From assembly GCF_009193215.1 (NCBI RefSeq), contig NZ_VYVA01000006.1:62001-126000 (forward strand): a DNA stretch of 64,000 nt, in the 5' to 3' direction. Source of the stretch: Flavicella marina (GTDB taxonomy: Bacteria > Bacteroidota > Bacteroidia > Flavobacteriales > Flavobacteriaceae). Position numbers and translations under genes: made by a program. The notes beneath the pieces are model-generated. The model was not told the DNA's origin. It ran no database searches and saw nothing but the letters and a program-made list of their open reading frames with translations. Below, one piece after another: positions 27,265-36,018 of the stretch (position 1 is its first letter; each line of letters starts with the position of its first letter).

Positions 27265-27942
27265 ATGAAGATTACTTTTTTAGGACATGCAAGTTTTTTA
27301 TTAGAAATAGAAGGAACAAAAATAATTGTAGACCCTTTTATCTCGCCGAATGAATTAGCAAGTGATATTGATGTTGATGCGCTGAGAGCTGATTATATTT
27401 TGGTTACACATGCACATCAAGATCATATTGTTGATGTAGAAAAAATTGCTAAAAATTCTGACGCTACGGTTGTTTCAAATTTTGAAATTGTAACTTATTT
27501 TGAAAAGTTAGGAGTTTCTGGTCATCCAATGAATCACGGAGGTACATGGGAATTTGACTTTGGTAAAGTAACGTATACAAATGCCATACATTCTAGTTCA
27601 TTTCCTGATGGAACTTATGGTGGGAACCCTGGTGGTTTTCTTATTGAAGGAGAACATAAAAATATTTACATAGCAGGCGATACGGCTTTGACGATGGATA
27701 TGAAGTTGATTCCTTTGAAAACAACCTTAGATGTTGCGATTTTACCAATCGGTGATAATTTTACTATGGGAGTTGACGACGCTATTATCGCTAGTGATTT
27801 TTTAGAGTGTTCAAAAATTGTAGGATGTCATTTTGATACTTTTGGATACATTGAAATTGATCATGATGCAGCCATTAAGAAATTTTATGACAAAGACAAA
27901 GATTTGATGCTATTGAAAATCGGAGAACATATTGAATTGTAA
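27265..27942 (+). CDS. UPF0173 metal-dependent hydrolase (metallo-beta-lactamase fold)
   Basis: 225 residues. The zinc-binding motif HAHQDH lies at 49-54 and further ligands are in MNHGG, GDTAL and HFDTFG, the pattern of UPF0173 hydrolases. The start MKITFLGHASFLLEIEG is typical; the ATG at 27265 is preferred over a TTG 9 bases upstream. It is cytoplasmic and its substrate is not known. It precedes menC by 19 bases and is probably in the same transcript; as I recall, UPF0173 next to menC recurs in Flavobacteriaceae. Confidence 0.92.
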   Translation: MKITFLGHASFLLEIEGTKIIVDPFISPNELASDIDVDALRADYILVTHAHQDHIVDVEKIAKNSDATVVSNFEIVTYFEKLGVSGHPMNHGGTWEFDFGKVTYTNAIHSSSFPDGTYGGNPGGFLIEGEHKNIYIAGDTALTMDMKLIPLKTTLDVAILPIGDNFTMGVDDAIIASDFLECSKIVGCHFDTFGYIEIDHDAAIKKFYDKDKDLMLLKIGEHIEL

Positions 27943-27961
27943 TTTTTGTGAATAGTTTTAG

Positions 27962-28999
27962 ATGAAAGCAATTTTCAAAAAGTATGTCTTAAATTTTAAG
28001 CAAGCAAGCGGCACTTCACGTGGTGTATTAAGAACAAAAGAAACTTTTTTTATAAAAATTTCTAAGAATGCAAGAGTTGGAATAGGCGAGTGTGGTTTGT
28101 TTCGTGGCCTGAGTGCGGATGATTGTCCAGAATATGAAGAGAAATTGGCATGGACATGTGAGCACATTCATTTGGGTTTAGAAGTTTTGTTAGATGAGTT
28201 GAAAGCGTTTCCATCGATTCAATTTGGTTTAGAACAAGCGTTTTTATCTTTAGCAGGAGCTACTAAGTTTCAATTATTTGATACTGGTTTTTTTGAAGGC
28301 AAAGAACCTATCTCTATCAATGGGTTGATTTGGATGGGGACAGCTGAGTTTATGCAGCAACAAATTCAAGAAAAATTAGCACAAGGTTTTACTACGATCA
28401 AATTAAAGATAGGGGCGATAGATTTTGACAAAGAATGTGAGTTGTTAGCTTCTATCCGTAGTCGTTTTTCTGCCCGAGAAATTGAGCTTCGAGTAGACGC
28501 AAATGGTGCTTTTACTCCTGAAAATGCACTTGATAAGTTGGAGCGTTTGTCTAAGTTTGACTTGCATTCAATTGAACAGCCAATACGGCAAGGTCAATGG
28601 AAAGAAATGAAAACTTTGTGCGAAAAAACACCTTTGCCGATAGCTTTGGACGAAGAATTAATTGGTGTTTTTGACAAAGAAATCAAAGAAAGATTAATCG
28701 AAGAGATAAAGCCGCAATACATTATATTAAAACCTAGTTTGGTGGGAGGAATTAAGGGTTGTAATGAGTGGATTTCAATTGCAGAAAAAAATAATATTGC
28801 ATGGTGGATGACTTCTGCATTAGAAAGCAATATTGGATTGAATGCTATTGCGCAATACACAAGTTTTTTAAAAACAAATATGCCGCAAGGCCTGGGTACT
28901 GGTGGTTTGTTTACAAATAATGTAGAATCTCCATTGTACGTGAAAAACGGAAATATTGGGTACGATACGAATAAAAAATGGGGGCAAATATACATATAA
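27962..28999 (+). CDS. menC: o-Succinylbenzoate synthase MenC
   Basis: 345 residues, enolase superfamily. MenC dehydrates SHCHC to o-succinylbenzoate in menaquinone synthesis. The catalytic KxK motif is K147/K149 in TTIKLKIG; metal ligands follow in VDANG, IEQP and DEE, and the second catalytic Lys in ILKPSLVGG. Its place between a UPF0173 gene and menE, with only the CPBP gene between menC and menE, supports MenC over other enolase-family enzymes such as dipeptide epimerase. Confidence 0.92.
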   Translation: MKAIFKKYVLNFKQASGTSRGVLRTKETFFIKISKNARVGIGECGLFRGLSADDCPEYEEKLAWTCEHIHLGLEVLLDELKAFPSIQFGLEQAFLSLAGATKFQLFDTGFFEGKEPISINGLIWMGTAEFMQQQIQEKLAQGFTTIKLKIGAIDFDKECELLASIRSRFSAREIELRVDANGAFTPENALDKLERLSKFDLHSIEQPIRQGQWKEMKTLCEKTPLPIALDEELIGVFDKEIKERLIEEIKPQYIILKPSLVGGIKGCNEWISIAEKNNIAWWMTSALESNIGLNAIAQYTSFLKTNMPQGLGTGGLFTNNVESPLYVKNGNIGYDTNKKWGQIYI

Positions 29000-29000
29000 C

Positions 29001-29930
29001 ATGGCGTTTTTAGAGAAAGGATTTTTAGGGTTGATTGATTGGTGGAGGTATCTAGTGGTTTTGAGTTTAATGATTGCAGGAATTGCCATTTTTTCGATTC
29101 CTCATGGTGCAGCAATTAGTTTAAAGACAGCTCTTGGAGAAGCAGATGCAACTCGCTTAGACGATGTAAGTTATTTGATGTCATTGTTTGAATCGAACCT
29201 AAATTTGTTTTACATCACATTGCCATTTGTAGGGGGATTGCTTTTTTTGTGGATTGGTGTTAAAAAAGTACACCGGCAAAATTTGGTGAATCTTACCACT
29301 GGAAGAAGTCGGATAGATTGGAGTCGTGTGAGATTTTCTTTTGGTTTTTGGACATGTATTGTAGCCTTGTTTGTGGCAATACAATTGATCTTGGCTCCAG
29401 AAACCTTGGTGTTTAATTTTCAGTTAAAATCGTTTTTGATACTCGTTGTTATTGCTGTAATTATGGTGCCAATTCAGACAAGTTTTGAAGAATATTTATT
29501 TCGTGGTTATTTGATGCAGGGGTTAGGTGTGTTGTCTAAAAACAGATGGTTTCCCTTGTTGTTTACTTCTGTTGTTTTTGGTGTGATGCATATATCCAAT
29601 CCAGAAGTAGCTAAGTTAGGTAAGGTGTTACTTGTATATTATATAGGTACTGGTTTTTTCTTAGGAATCATAACGTTAATGGATGACGGAATGGAGCTGA
29701 GTTTGGGGTTTCATGCTGCAAATAATTTAATATCAGCATTGCTGGTAACTGCAGATTGGCAAGTGTTTCAAACGTATTCTGTATTTAAAGATGTATCTGA
29801 ACCAACTTTATTCATTTCAATAGTGCCGCCATTAGTTTTATTTCCGATAGCAACAATACTGTATGCTAAAAAATATGGTTGGTCTGATTGGAGACAGAGA
29901 TTAACGGGAAGTATAGAATTACCAAAATAA
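29001..29930 (+). CDS. CPBP family intramembrane metalloprotease
   Basis: 309 residues from the ATG one base after the menC stop, with about 8 membrane helices. The three motifs of the CPBP (Abi/Rce1-like) family are intact: EExxxR as E163-E164-x3-R168 in SFEEYLFRGY, FxxxH in FGVMHIS, and HxxxN in GFHAANN. These residues form the intramembrane active site. The family cleaves prenylated or small hydrophobic peptides or acts in bacteriocin immunity; here a link to its neighbours is only positional. It starts one base after menC stops and ends one base before menE begins, so the three are one operon. Confidence 0.92.
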   Translation: MAFLEKGFLGLIDWWRYLVVLSLMIAGIAIFSIPHGAAISLKTALGEADATRLDDVSYLMSLFESNLNLFYITLPFVGGLLFLWIGVKKVHRQNLVNLTTGRSRIDWSRVRFSFGFWTCIVALFVAIQLILAPETLVFNFQLKSFLILVVIAVIMVPIQTSFEEYLFRGYLMQGLGVLSKNRWFPLLFTSVVFGVMHISNPEVAKLGKVLLVYYIGTGFFLGIITLMDDGMELSLGFHAANNLISALLVTADWQVFQTYSVFKDVSEPTLFISIVPPLVLFPIATILYAKKYGWSDWRQRLTGSIELPK

Positions 29931-29931
29931 T

Positions 29932-30984
29932 ATGAACACTAAAATTCATCCTGCTTTTAAGGTAAACGATAAATCATTTGTGAATAGCAAAGAGTTGTGT
30001 TCGTTTGTGCAAAAGTTTTCTTTAGAGTCGGCCGTTTTTTTAGAGGATTGGTTTGATGATAAAGAGGTTGTTGTAGTGCAAACTTCAGGATCGACCGGTG
30101 TACCAAAAACAATTGAGATAAAAAAGAGTCACATGCGAAATTCGGCTTTGGCAACGGGTGATTTTTTTGAACTAAGAGCCGGTACAAGAGCACTTTTATG
30201 TATGTCGTCAGAATACATTGCCGGAAAAATGATGTGGGTAAGAGCACTTTTATTAGGTTGGGAAATGGATGTTGTAGTTCCCGTTTCTAATCCGCTTTCT
30301 ACCAATACAAAAAGGTACGATTTTTCTGCTATGGTACCTTTGCAAGTTGCGAATTCGATCAATGAATTGGAACGTGTCAAAAAATTAATTGTTGGAGGAG
30401 GTGTGCTTTCGAAAGAGGTTGAAAAACAATTGCAAACTGTCACTACGAAGGTATATGCGACATATGGTATGACGGAAACCGTAACCCATATTGCAATCAA
30501 AAAAATCAATCAAACTTTTGCATCAGATTATTATCAGACGTTGCCTTCGGTAAAAGTTTCTATAGATGATAGAGGTTGCTTGGTTATAGATGCGCCTAAA
30601 ATTGCTGATGAAATAGTCGTAACGAATGATATGGTAGAGATTCAATCAGAAAATTCGTTTCAATGGTTAGGGCGTTTCGATTCTGTGATTAACAGTGGAG
30701 GTGTGAAAATAATTCCTGAACAGATAGAAAAAGAGCTTTCAAAGACTATAAGTGGAAACTTTTTTGTAGCGGGAATTCATGATGACTTATTCGGTGAAAA
30801 AGTTGTTTTAATTGTGGAAGGAAAAGGAAATTTGATACAAAATAAACCAGACATTCTTCATTTTTTGAAAAACACGAAATTATCAGCTTATCAAGTTCCT
30901 AAAGCAATTTATTTTGTGGAGAAGTTTGAAATGACGGACACAAAAAAAATCAAAAGAAAAGCCACACTGTCGAAATTATTCTAA
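29932..30984 (+). CDS. menE: O-succinylbenzoate-CoA ligase MenE-like AMP-binding enzyme
   Basis: 350 residues, shorter than the 450-490 of classical MenE but usual for Bacteroidota. The P-loop TSGSTGVPK lies at 51-59, the adenylation motif YATYGMTETVTHIA near 178-191, and the hinge WLGRFDSVINSGGVKI near 243-258. The C-terminal lid lysine region is present (TDTKKIKRKATL). It activates o-succinylbenzoate to its CoA thioester. The operon with menC makes the specificity likely. The stop overlaps by 4 bases that of the convergent thioredoxin-fold gene. Confidence 0.9.
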   Translation: MNTKIHPAFKVNDKSFVNSKELCSFVQKFSLESAVFLEDWFDDKEVVVVQTSGSTGVPKTIEIKKSHMRNSALATGDFFELRAGTRALLCMSSEYIAGKMMWVRALLLGWEMDVVVPVSNPLSTNTKRYDFSAMVPLQVANSINELERVKKLIVGGGVLSKEVEKQLQTVTTKVYATYGMTETVTHIAIKKINQTFASDYYQTLPSVKVSIDDRGCLVIDAPKIADEIVVTNDMVEIQSENSFQWLGRFDSVINSGGVKIIPEQIEKELSKTISGNFFVAGIHDDLFGEKVVLIVEGKGNLIQNKPDILHFLKNTKLSAYQVPKAIYFVEKFEMTDTKKIKRKATLSKLF

Positions 30985-31514
30985 AGCTTGCTGCTATATT
31001 CTTGTAAAAAAGTTTCCCAAGATTCTTCTAAATGTCTTTCCTCGCCAAAATACACCAAGATTGGTTCTATAGTCTCAGCATCTAAATAACCCGGGATTTT
31101 TTGGATAAATCGACCGTTTTTATCCATAAACACTGTAGTCGGGTAACTCATTTTTCCATGTAAAATACTGGCAGCAAGTTCGTGATATCCTCTTCTTCCG
31201 TTGTTTATGTATTTATATTCTTTGCCTTTGTAGTAAATCGATTTTTTTTGCTCGGCATTTAATTTTACTGCATAAAAATTCTCGTTTATGATATCTGTGA
31301 TTGCGTTATTACGATAGGTGTCTTGATCCATTTTTTTGCAATAACCACACCAGTCGGTGTAGATATCAATAAGAATATTTTTGGGTTCTTTTTCACTTTT
31401 TGCAATGGCTTCTTCAAAACCTATCCATTGAATTTGTTGTGCGTTGCTCGAAAGCCCGACAAGTAGAAGGAGTAGGGTTGAGAAAATATATGTATTGATT
31501 TTAATGAACACCAT
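30981..31514 (-). CDS. Secreted thioredoxin-fold protein (WCGYC)
   Basis: 177 residues with an N-terminal signal or anchor (about 6-25, ending SNAQ). The redox motif WCGYC with C56 and C59 follows TD and is preceded by ILIDIYTD, as in DsbD-gamma/thioredoxin_7 proteins; the cis-Pro is in SYPTTVF. It should act in the periplasm in thiol reduction or folding. Its ATG lies within the last 14 bases of the POT transporter gene, so the two are translationally coupled. Upstream in the same operon is a dipeptidyl peptidase. Confidence 0.88.
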   Translation of the reverse strand: MVFIKINTYIFSTLLLLLVGLSSNAQQIQWIGFEEAIAKSEKEPKNILIDIYTDWCGYCKKMDQDTYRNNAITDIINENFYAVKLNAEQKKSIYYKGKEYKYINNGRRGYHELAASILHGKMSYPTTVFMDKNGRFIQKIPGYLDAETIEPILVYFGEERHLEESWETFLQEYSSKL

Positions 31515-33048
31515 GCATCATTGATTTTATTTTTTTGCTTAGTACTATAAGTGTTAATCCTGCAAGAATTGGAACTAATGTGAAAATTAAGAAAAATGTT
31601 GACAAAGAATATTCACTAGAAATTTTGTCAATCATACCTCCCATAGATCCTGCAACTTTGTTTCCAACACCAATGGCACAATACCACAATCCAAACATCA
31701 ATCCTATTTTAGTTGCCGGAACTAGTTTTGACAAATAAGATAGACCTACAGGAGATAAGGTAAGTTCTCCTAGGGTATGTAAAAGATAGGCTAAAATCAA
31801 CCAAATTACACTTACAGAAGCAGTTTGAGCTCCAGACGGAATAGCTAAAGAGCCGTAAGCAAGTACCCCAAATCCTAGTCCTAGTAATATCAATCCTATT
31901 GCAAATTTCACACTTGCTGGTGGGTTGTATTTGCTTTCCCAAATTTTTGAGAATAATGGAGCAAAAGCAATGATGTAAAAAGAATTTAAAATCCCGAACC
32001 ACGAAGCAGGGATATCTGCCTTAGTGTGACTAAATTCATTATAAATTTTCCAAAGTACAATTCCCCAAATAATGACAAAACTGAATCCGAGTATAAAATT
32101 TGAAAGTTTATAATTCTTAAAGGTTACATTAAACAATAAGAAGAGTACATAGGTGATTATCCCCAAGGGAACTATAGTAATTAATGTATTGATAATTCTA
32201 AAAATATCGGCAGCTGCACCTTCTAAAACTCGATTGGTGTAATCCTTGGCAAAAATGGTCATGGATCCACCTGCTTGTTCAAAAGCAGCCCAAAAGAATA
32301 CGGTAAAGAAGGCTAATATTCCTACGACAATATATCGTTGTTCTTGGATTTTAGCAGGGATGTTATCTACGATTTTGTTTTTTTCTATTTCAGTTGTGTT
32401 TTTTATTTTCTTTTGAGACAACCCAATATGACCATAAATATTTTGAGCAAACCAAAATTGCAACATTCCTAAGAACATAAAGATTCCTGCCAATCCGAAT
32501 CCCCAATGGAATCCGTAAGTTTCACCTATATAACCACAAAGTAAAATTCCTAAAAACGCACCGGCATTCACCCCCATATAATAAATGGTATAGGCCCCAT
32601 CTTTTTTTTCAGGCCTGTCGTTATACATTTCAGAAATAATAGAGGTCATATTCGGTTTGAAAAGACCGTTACCCGCAATCAAACAGGCGATACCAATGTA
32701 CAAACTTGTGGGGGTATCGAACGTCATAGCACCATGCCCGAGAGTCATAATGAATGCCCCTAAAACAACTGCCCATCGGTAGCCTAAAAATTTATCAGCC
32801 AAATAACCTCCAAATACAGGGGTAAAATATACCAACATCGTATAGGTACCATACAATCCTAAAGCTTCTTCTCTCGACCATGCCCAACCACCATCTAATA
32901 AAGACGAGGTTAAGAACAATACCAATAAGGCACGCATTCCATAATAAGAAAAGCGTTCCCACATTTCTGTAAAAAATAAGACAAACAATCCTGCTGGATG
33001 TCCTAAAACATTGTCTTTAAAAAAATGATCGTTGTTTGCTTGTGTCAT
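31501..33048 (-). CDS. Proton-dependent oligopeptide transporter (POT/PTR2)
   Basis: 515 residues, about 14 membrane helices. The PTR2 family signature is clear: TEMWERFSYYGMRALLVLFL near the N-terminus (ExxERFxYYG) and a second motif in GNGLFKPNMTSIISEMY. It should import di- and tripeptides with protons across the inner membrane. It lies 15 bases after the DPP4-like peptidase gene and overlaps the thioredoxin-fold gene. The context points to uptake of dipeptides released by the peptidase. Confidence 0.94.
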   Translation of the reverse strand: MTQANNDHFFKDNVLGHPAGLFVLFFTEMWERFSYYGMRALLVLFLTSSLLDGGWAWSREEALGLYGTYTMLVYFTPVFGGYLADKFLGYRWAVVLGAFIMTLGHGAMTFDTPTSLYIGIACLIAGNGLFKPNMTSIISEMYNDRPEKKDGAYTIYYMGVNAGAFLGILLCGYIGETYGFHWGFGLAGIFMFLGMLQFWFAQNIYGHIGLSQKKIKNTTEIEKNKIVDNIPAKIQEQRYIVVGILAFFTVFFWAAFEQAGGSMTIFAKDYTNRVLEGAAADIFRIINTLITIVPLGIITYVLFLLFNVTFKNYKLSNFILGFSFVIIWGIVLWKIYNEFSHTKADIPASWFGILNSFYIIAFAPLFSKIWESKYNPPASVKFAIGLILLGLGFGVLAYGSLAIPSGAQTASVSVIWLILAYLLHTLGELTLSPVGLSYLSKLVPATKIGLMFGLWYCAIGVGNKVAGSMGGMIDKISSEYSLSTFFLIFTLVPILAGLTLIVLSKKIKSMMHGVH

Positions 33049-33063
33049 AGGGATATTTCTTTA

Positions 33064-35229
33064 TTAATTTTTTAAATGTTGCTCAAGAAAATTTGTCATT
33101 TTCGTAAATAAATGAATACGCGTATTTCTACCTCTATAGATGCCATGAGCACGATCTGGATAAATTGCTTGCTCGAAGTCTTTGTTTTGCTCGATCAATA
33201 CATTCGACATTTGATACGTGTTTTGAATGTGAACGTTGTCGTCACCTGTACCATGTACAAGTAAATAATGTCCTTGTAGTTTTTCGGCGTGAAATAGGGG
33301 AGAGTTTTCATCATATCCAGATGGGTTTTCTTGGGGTGTTTGCATGTAGCGTTCGGTATAAATAGAATCGTAAAACCTCCATGATGTAACCGGTGCTACC
33401 GCTATAGCTGTATCAAAAACATCAGCACCTTTTAAGATACAGTTGCTTGCCATGAAACCTCCATAGCTCCACCCCCAAATTGCGATTTTTTCTGCATTTA
33501 TATAATTGTATTTTCCTAGTTCTTTGGCAGCATTGATTTGGTCAATGGTTTCTAATTTTCCCAATTCTTTGTATGTTGCTTTTTTAAACGCTGCTCCTTT
33601 GTAGCCTGTACCTCTACCATCAATACAAGCTACGACAAACCCTTGCTGAGAAAGTAAATGATACCAATAATCATTGTAGCTGTTCCATGAATTGGCAACG
33701 CTTTGAGAGCCAGGACCCGAGTATTGAACCATTACGAGAGGATATGTTTTATTTGGATCAAAATTGGTGGGTTTTAATAACCACATGTTGAAAACACCAC
33801 TTTCTGTTTTTAATTCAGAAAATTCTTTTTTATTTAAAGAATAGGGCGCAAGCTTATCAATAAGTTGCTTGTTGTTTTTTATTTCTTTGATGATTTTTTT
33901 ACCATTGAATAGCGCGTATGATAAAGGAGTATTGGCATCTGAATGATTGATGATTGCATAGTTTTTCGATTTGCTAAAATCTGCATCATTCGTACCTGTT
34001 GTTTTGCTGATGATTTTTTTTGATCGTCCGTTGAGTGCAATCGAATATACCGTTCTGTTAATACTTCCGTTTTCTGTAGATTGATAATAGAGTTTTTTCT
34101 GCTTGGCATCTATTCCGTAAAATTTTGTCACCTCCCAGTTTCCTTTTGTCAATTGTCTCTTTAATTTACCAGTATTTGAATAATGATACAAATGATTGAA
34201 GCCACTTTTCTCACTTTGCCAGATAAAGCTATTGTCTTTTAAAAAAGTGAGTTTTGAAATTTTTTCTACAGAGATGTAGCAACTGTCTTTCTCTTGAAGC
34301 AGTATTTTCGTATTTAGATTTTCACTATCCACGCTTATCAATTCAAGATTATTCTGATGACGGTTTAGTGTTGCTACAACCAAATTTTTATTAGTATTAG
34401 TCCATTTTAGTAATGGGATATATTCATAATTGCCTATTGCTATCTTTTTTGAACTACCATCGGTTACGTTGGCTATGTGCAAACTTACATCGGCATTTTT
34501 TTCACCGGCTTTAGGATATTTGAAAGAATATGATTGAGGATACAATTGATTTCCAAAAACATCCATAGAAAATGTTGGGACATCGGTTTCGTTAAATTTT
34601 AAATAGGCGATTTTTTTGCTGTCTAAACTCCATTCAAACGCTTTTACAAAGCCAAATTCTTCTTCATAAACCCAATCTGTGATACCATTGATAATCTGGT
34701 TTTTTACACCATCATTTGTAATTGCTTTGGTTTCGTTAGAGATCAGATTGTTTACATAGATGTTATTGTTGTAAATAAAAGCAACTTGTTCGTTGTTGTT
34801 TGAAAAAGTTGGCTCTTGAATCCAAGCTTCAGAGATTTTAGATAGTTTTTTAGAGCCTATTTCAAAAATGTAATAAACCGCTTGAGAAGAATGCCTATAA
34901 ATAGATTGCGTGTTGGTGGCTATTAGAAGATGAGTTTCAGAGGCATTGAATGAGTAAGAATCAAAATATTCTATTTCAGAATAATCTTTACTGTCAATCA
35001 AAGTCTTTGTTTTTTTCAAACTTTTATAGCTGTACACGTCTATCGAAGTAGATTTTGTTTCTGGGTTGTAGTTTAAAAGACTATATGCATCACCTTCTAT
35101 GGGTTGATAAGAGTCTAAATAACTTTGTCTAAAAGCACCTGTCCAAATTTCTTGGTTGGTGATGTAAGCTGTTTGAGCAACTGAAAAATAAGTAACTAGA
35201 AATAATAGAATGCTAAAGATATACCGCAT
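33064..35229 (-). CDS. Dipeptidyl peptidase IV-like S9 family serine peptidase
   Basis: 721 residues with signal peptide MRYIFSILLFLVTYFSVAQ. An N-terminal beta-propeller with the EE motif (WVYEEEFGF) that binds the peptide N-terminus is followed by an alpha/beta hydrolase domain. The catalytic triad is S588 in GWSYGG, D663 in GTGDDNVH and H695 in RAHGIY, the same context as DPP4. It should release N-terminal X-Pro/X-Ala dipeptides in the periplasm. As first gene of the operon, it supplies the POT transporter that follows at 15 bases. Confidence 0.94.
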   Translation of the reverse strand: MRYIFSILLFLVTYFSVAQTAYITNQEIWTGAFRQSYLDSYQPIEGDAYSLLNYNPETKSTSIDVYSYKSLKKTKTLIDSKDYSEIEYFDSYSFNASETHLLIATNTQSIYRHSSQAVYYIFEIGSKKLSKISEAWIQEPTFSNNNEQVAFIYNNNIYVNNLISNETKAITNDGVKNQIINGITDWVYEEEFGFVKAFEWSLDSKKIAYLKFNETDVPTFSMDVFGNQLYPQSYSFKYPKAGEKNADVSLHIANVTDGSSKKIAIGNYEYIPLLKWTNTNKNLVVATLNRHQNNLELISVDSENLNTKILLQEKDSCYISVEKISKLTFLKDNSFIWQSEKSGFNHLYHYSNTGKLKRQLTKGNWEVTKFYGIDAKQKKLYYQSTENGSINRTVYSIALNGRSKKIISKTTGTNDADFSKSKNYAIINHSDANTPLSYALFNGKKIIKEIKNNKQLIDKLAPYSLNKKEFSELKTESGVFNMWLLKPTNFDPNKTYPLVMVQYSGPGSQSVANSWNSYNDYWYHLLSQQGFVVACIDGRGTGYKGAAFKKATYKELGKLETIDQINAAKELGKYNYINAEKIAIWGWSYGGFMASNCILKGADVFDTAIAVAPVTSWRFYDSIYTERYMQTPQENPSGYDENSPLFHAEKLQGHYLLVHGTGDDNVHIQNTYQMSNVLIEQNKDFEQAIYPDRAHGIYRGRNTRIHLFTKMTNFLEQHLKN

Positions 35230-35360
35230 TTGTAGAAATAAATTTAAACGCTCAATTTATAAAAAAAATAGGGAATATTCTTCAGTTAGAGTTTTATAAA
35301 TTCACAGTCCTTTGTTAACAGATAATCTTGAAGAAGTTTATATTCTGGTCCAAGTTTTTT

Positions 35361-35368
35361 TATATTTG
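35361..35368 (+). promoter_or_regulatory. Bacteroidota -7 promoter box TATATTTG
   Basis: Exact TANNTTTG match 32 bases before the gamma-carbonic anhydrase ATG. The -33 element is not clear. Confidence 0.4.
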
Positions 35369-35400
35369 GTCGATGATGCAATAACACAAAAAAGTTACTT

Positions 35401-35913
35401 ATGATTATTAAAGAAGTAAGAGGTCACAAACCGAAATTTGGAGAAGATTGTTTTTTAGCAGAAAATGCTGTGATTTTGGGAGAGGTGTCGATGGGAGATC
35501 AGTGTAGTATTTGGTATAATGCAGTGGTTCGTGGAGATGTACATTATATAAAAATGGGAAATAAGGTAAATATTCAAGATGGTGCTGTAGTACATGCAAC
35601 ATTCGAAAAATCGCCTACAAATATCGGGAATAATGTTTCTGTTGGACACAATGCAATTGTGCATGGTTGTACTATTCATGATGATGTGTTAATTGGTATG
35701 GGAGCGATTGTCATGGACGATTGCGTTATCGAAAGCAATAGTATTATCGCGGCAGGAGCTGTGGTTGCGAAAGGAACATATGTGAAATCAGGTTCTGTCT
35801 ATGGTGGTATACCTGCTAAAAAAATAAAAGATATTAGCGAAGAACTTTTGAAAGGAGAAGTACATCGAATCGCAGAAAATTATATCAAATATTCTGGCTG
35901 GTTCAAAGAATAA
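35401..35913 (+). CDS. Gamma-class carbonic anhydrase family protein
   Basis: 170 residues of left-handed beta-helix hexapeptide repeats. The three zinc-binding histidines are in VVHAT, VGHNA and VHGCT, and the first-turn RGDV is present. The fold is trimeric. The C-terminal helix ends KYSGWFKE. Members hydrate CO2, although many of this YrdA/CaiE-like group show weak or no activity, so the enzyme function is likely but not certain. It is separate from guaA, which has its own promoter box. Confidence 0.9.
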   Translation: MIIKEVRGHKPKFGEDCFLAENAVILGEVSMGDQCSIWYNAVVRGDVHYIKMGNKVNIQDGAVVHATFEKSPTNIGNNVSVGHNAIVHGCTIHDDVLIGMGAIVMDDCVIESNSIIAAGAVVAKGTYVKSGSVYGGIPAKKIKDISEELLKGEVHRIAENYIKYSGWFKE

Positions 35914-36007
35914 CTTGCTTGTTTTACATTGAATACTTCTTGAAAAAGCCTGTTGATATTTGCGAAAAATATTTTTTCATTCGTTCGCTCATTTATGAAT
36001 TAAGTTT

Positions 36008-36015
36008 TATTTTTG
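36008..36015 (+). promoter_or_regulatory. Bacteroidota -7 promoter box directly before guaA
   Basis: TATTTTTG matches TANNTTTG and ends only 3 bases before the guaA ATG. If used, the message would be leaderless or nearly so. A -33 TTG is not evident (TTCG only). Confidence 0.4.
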
Positions 36016-36018
36016 CGC

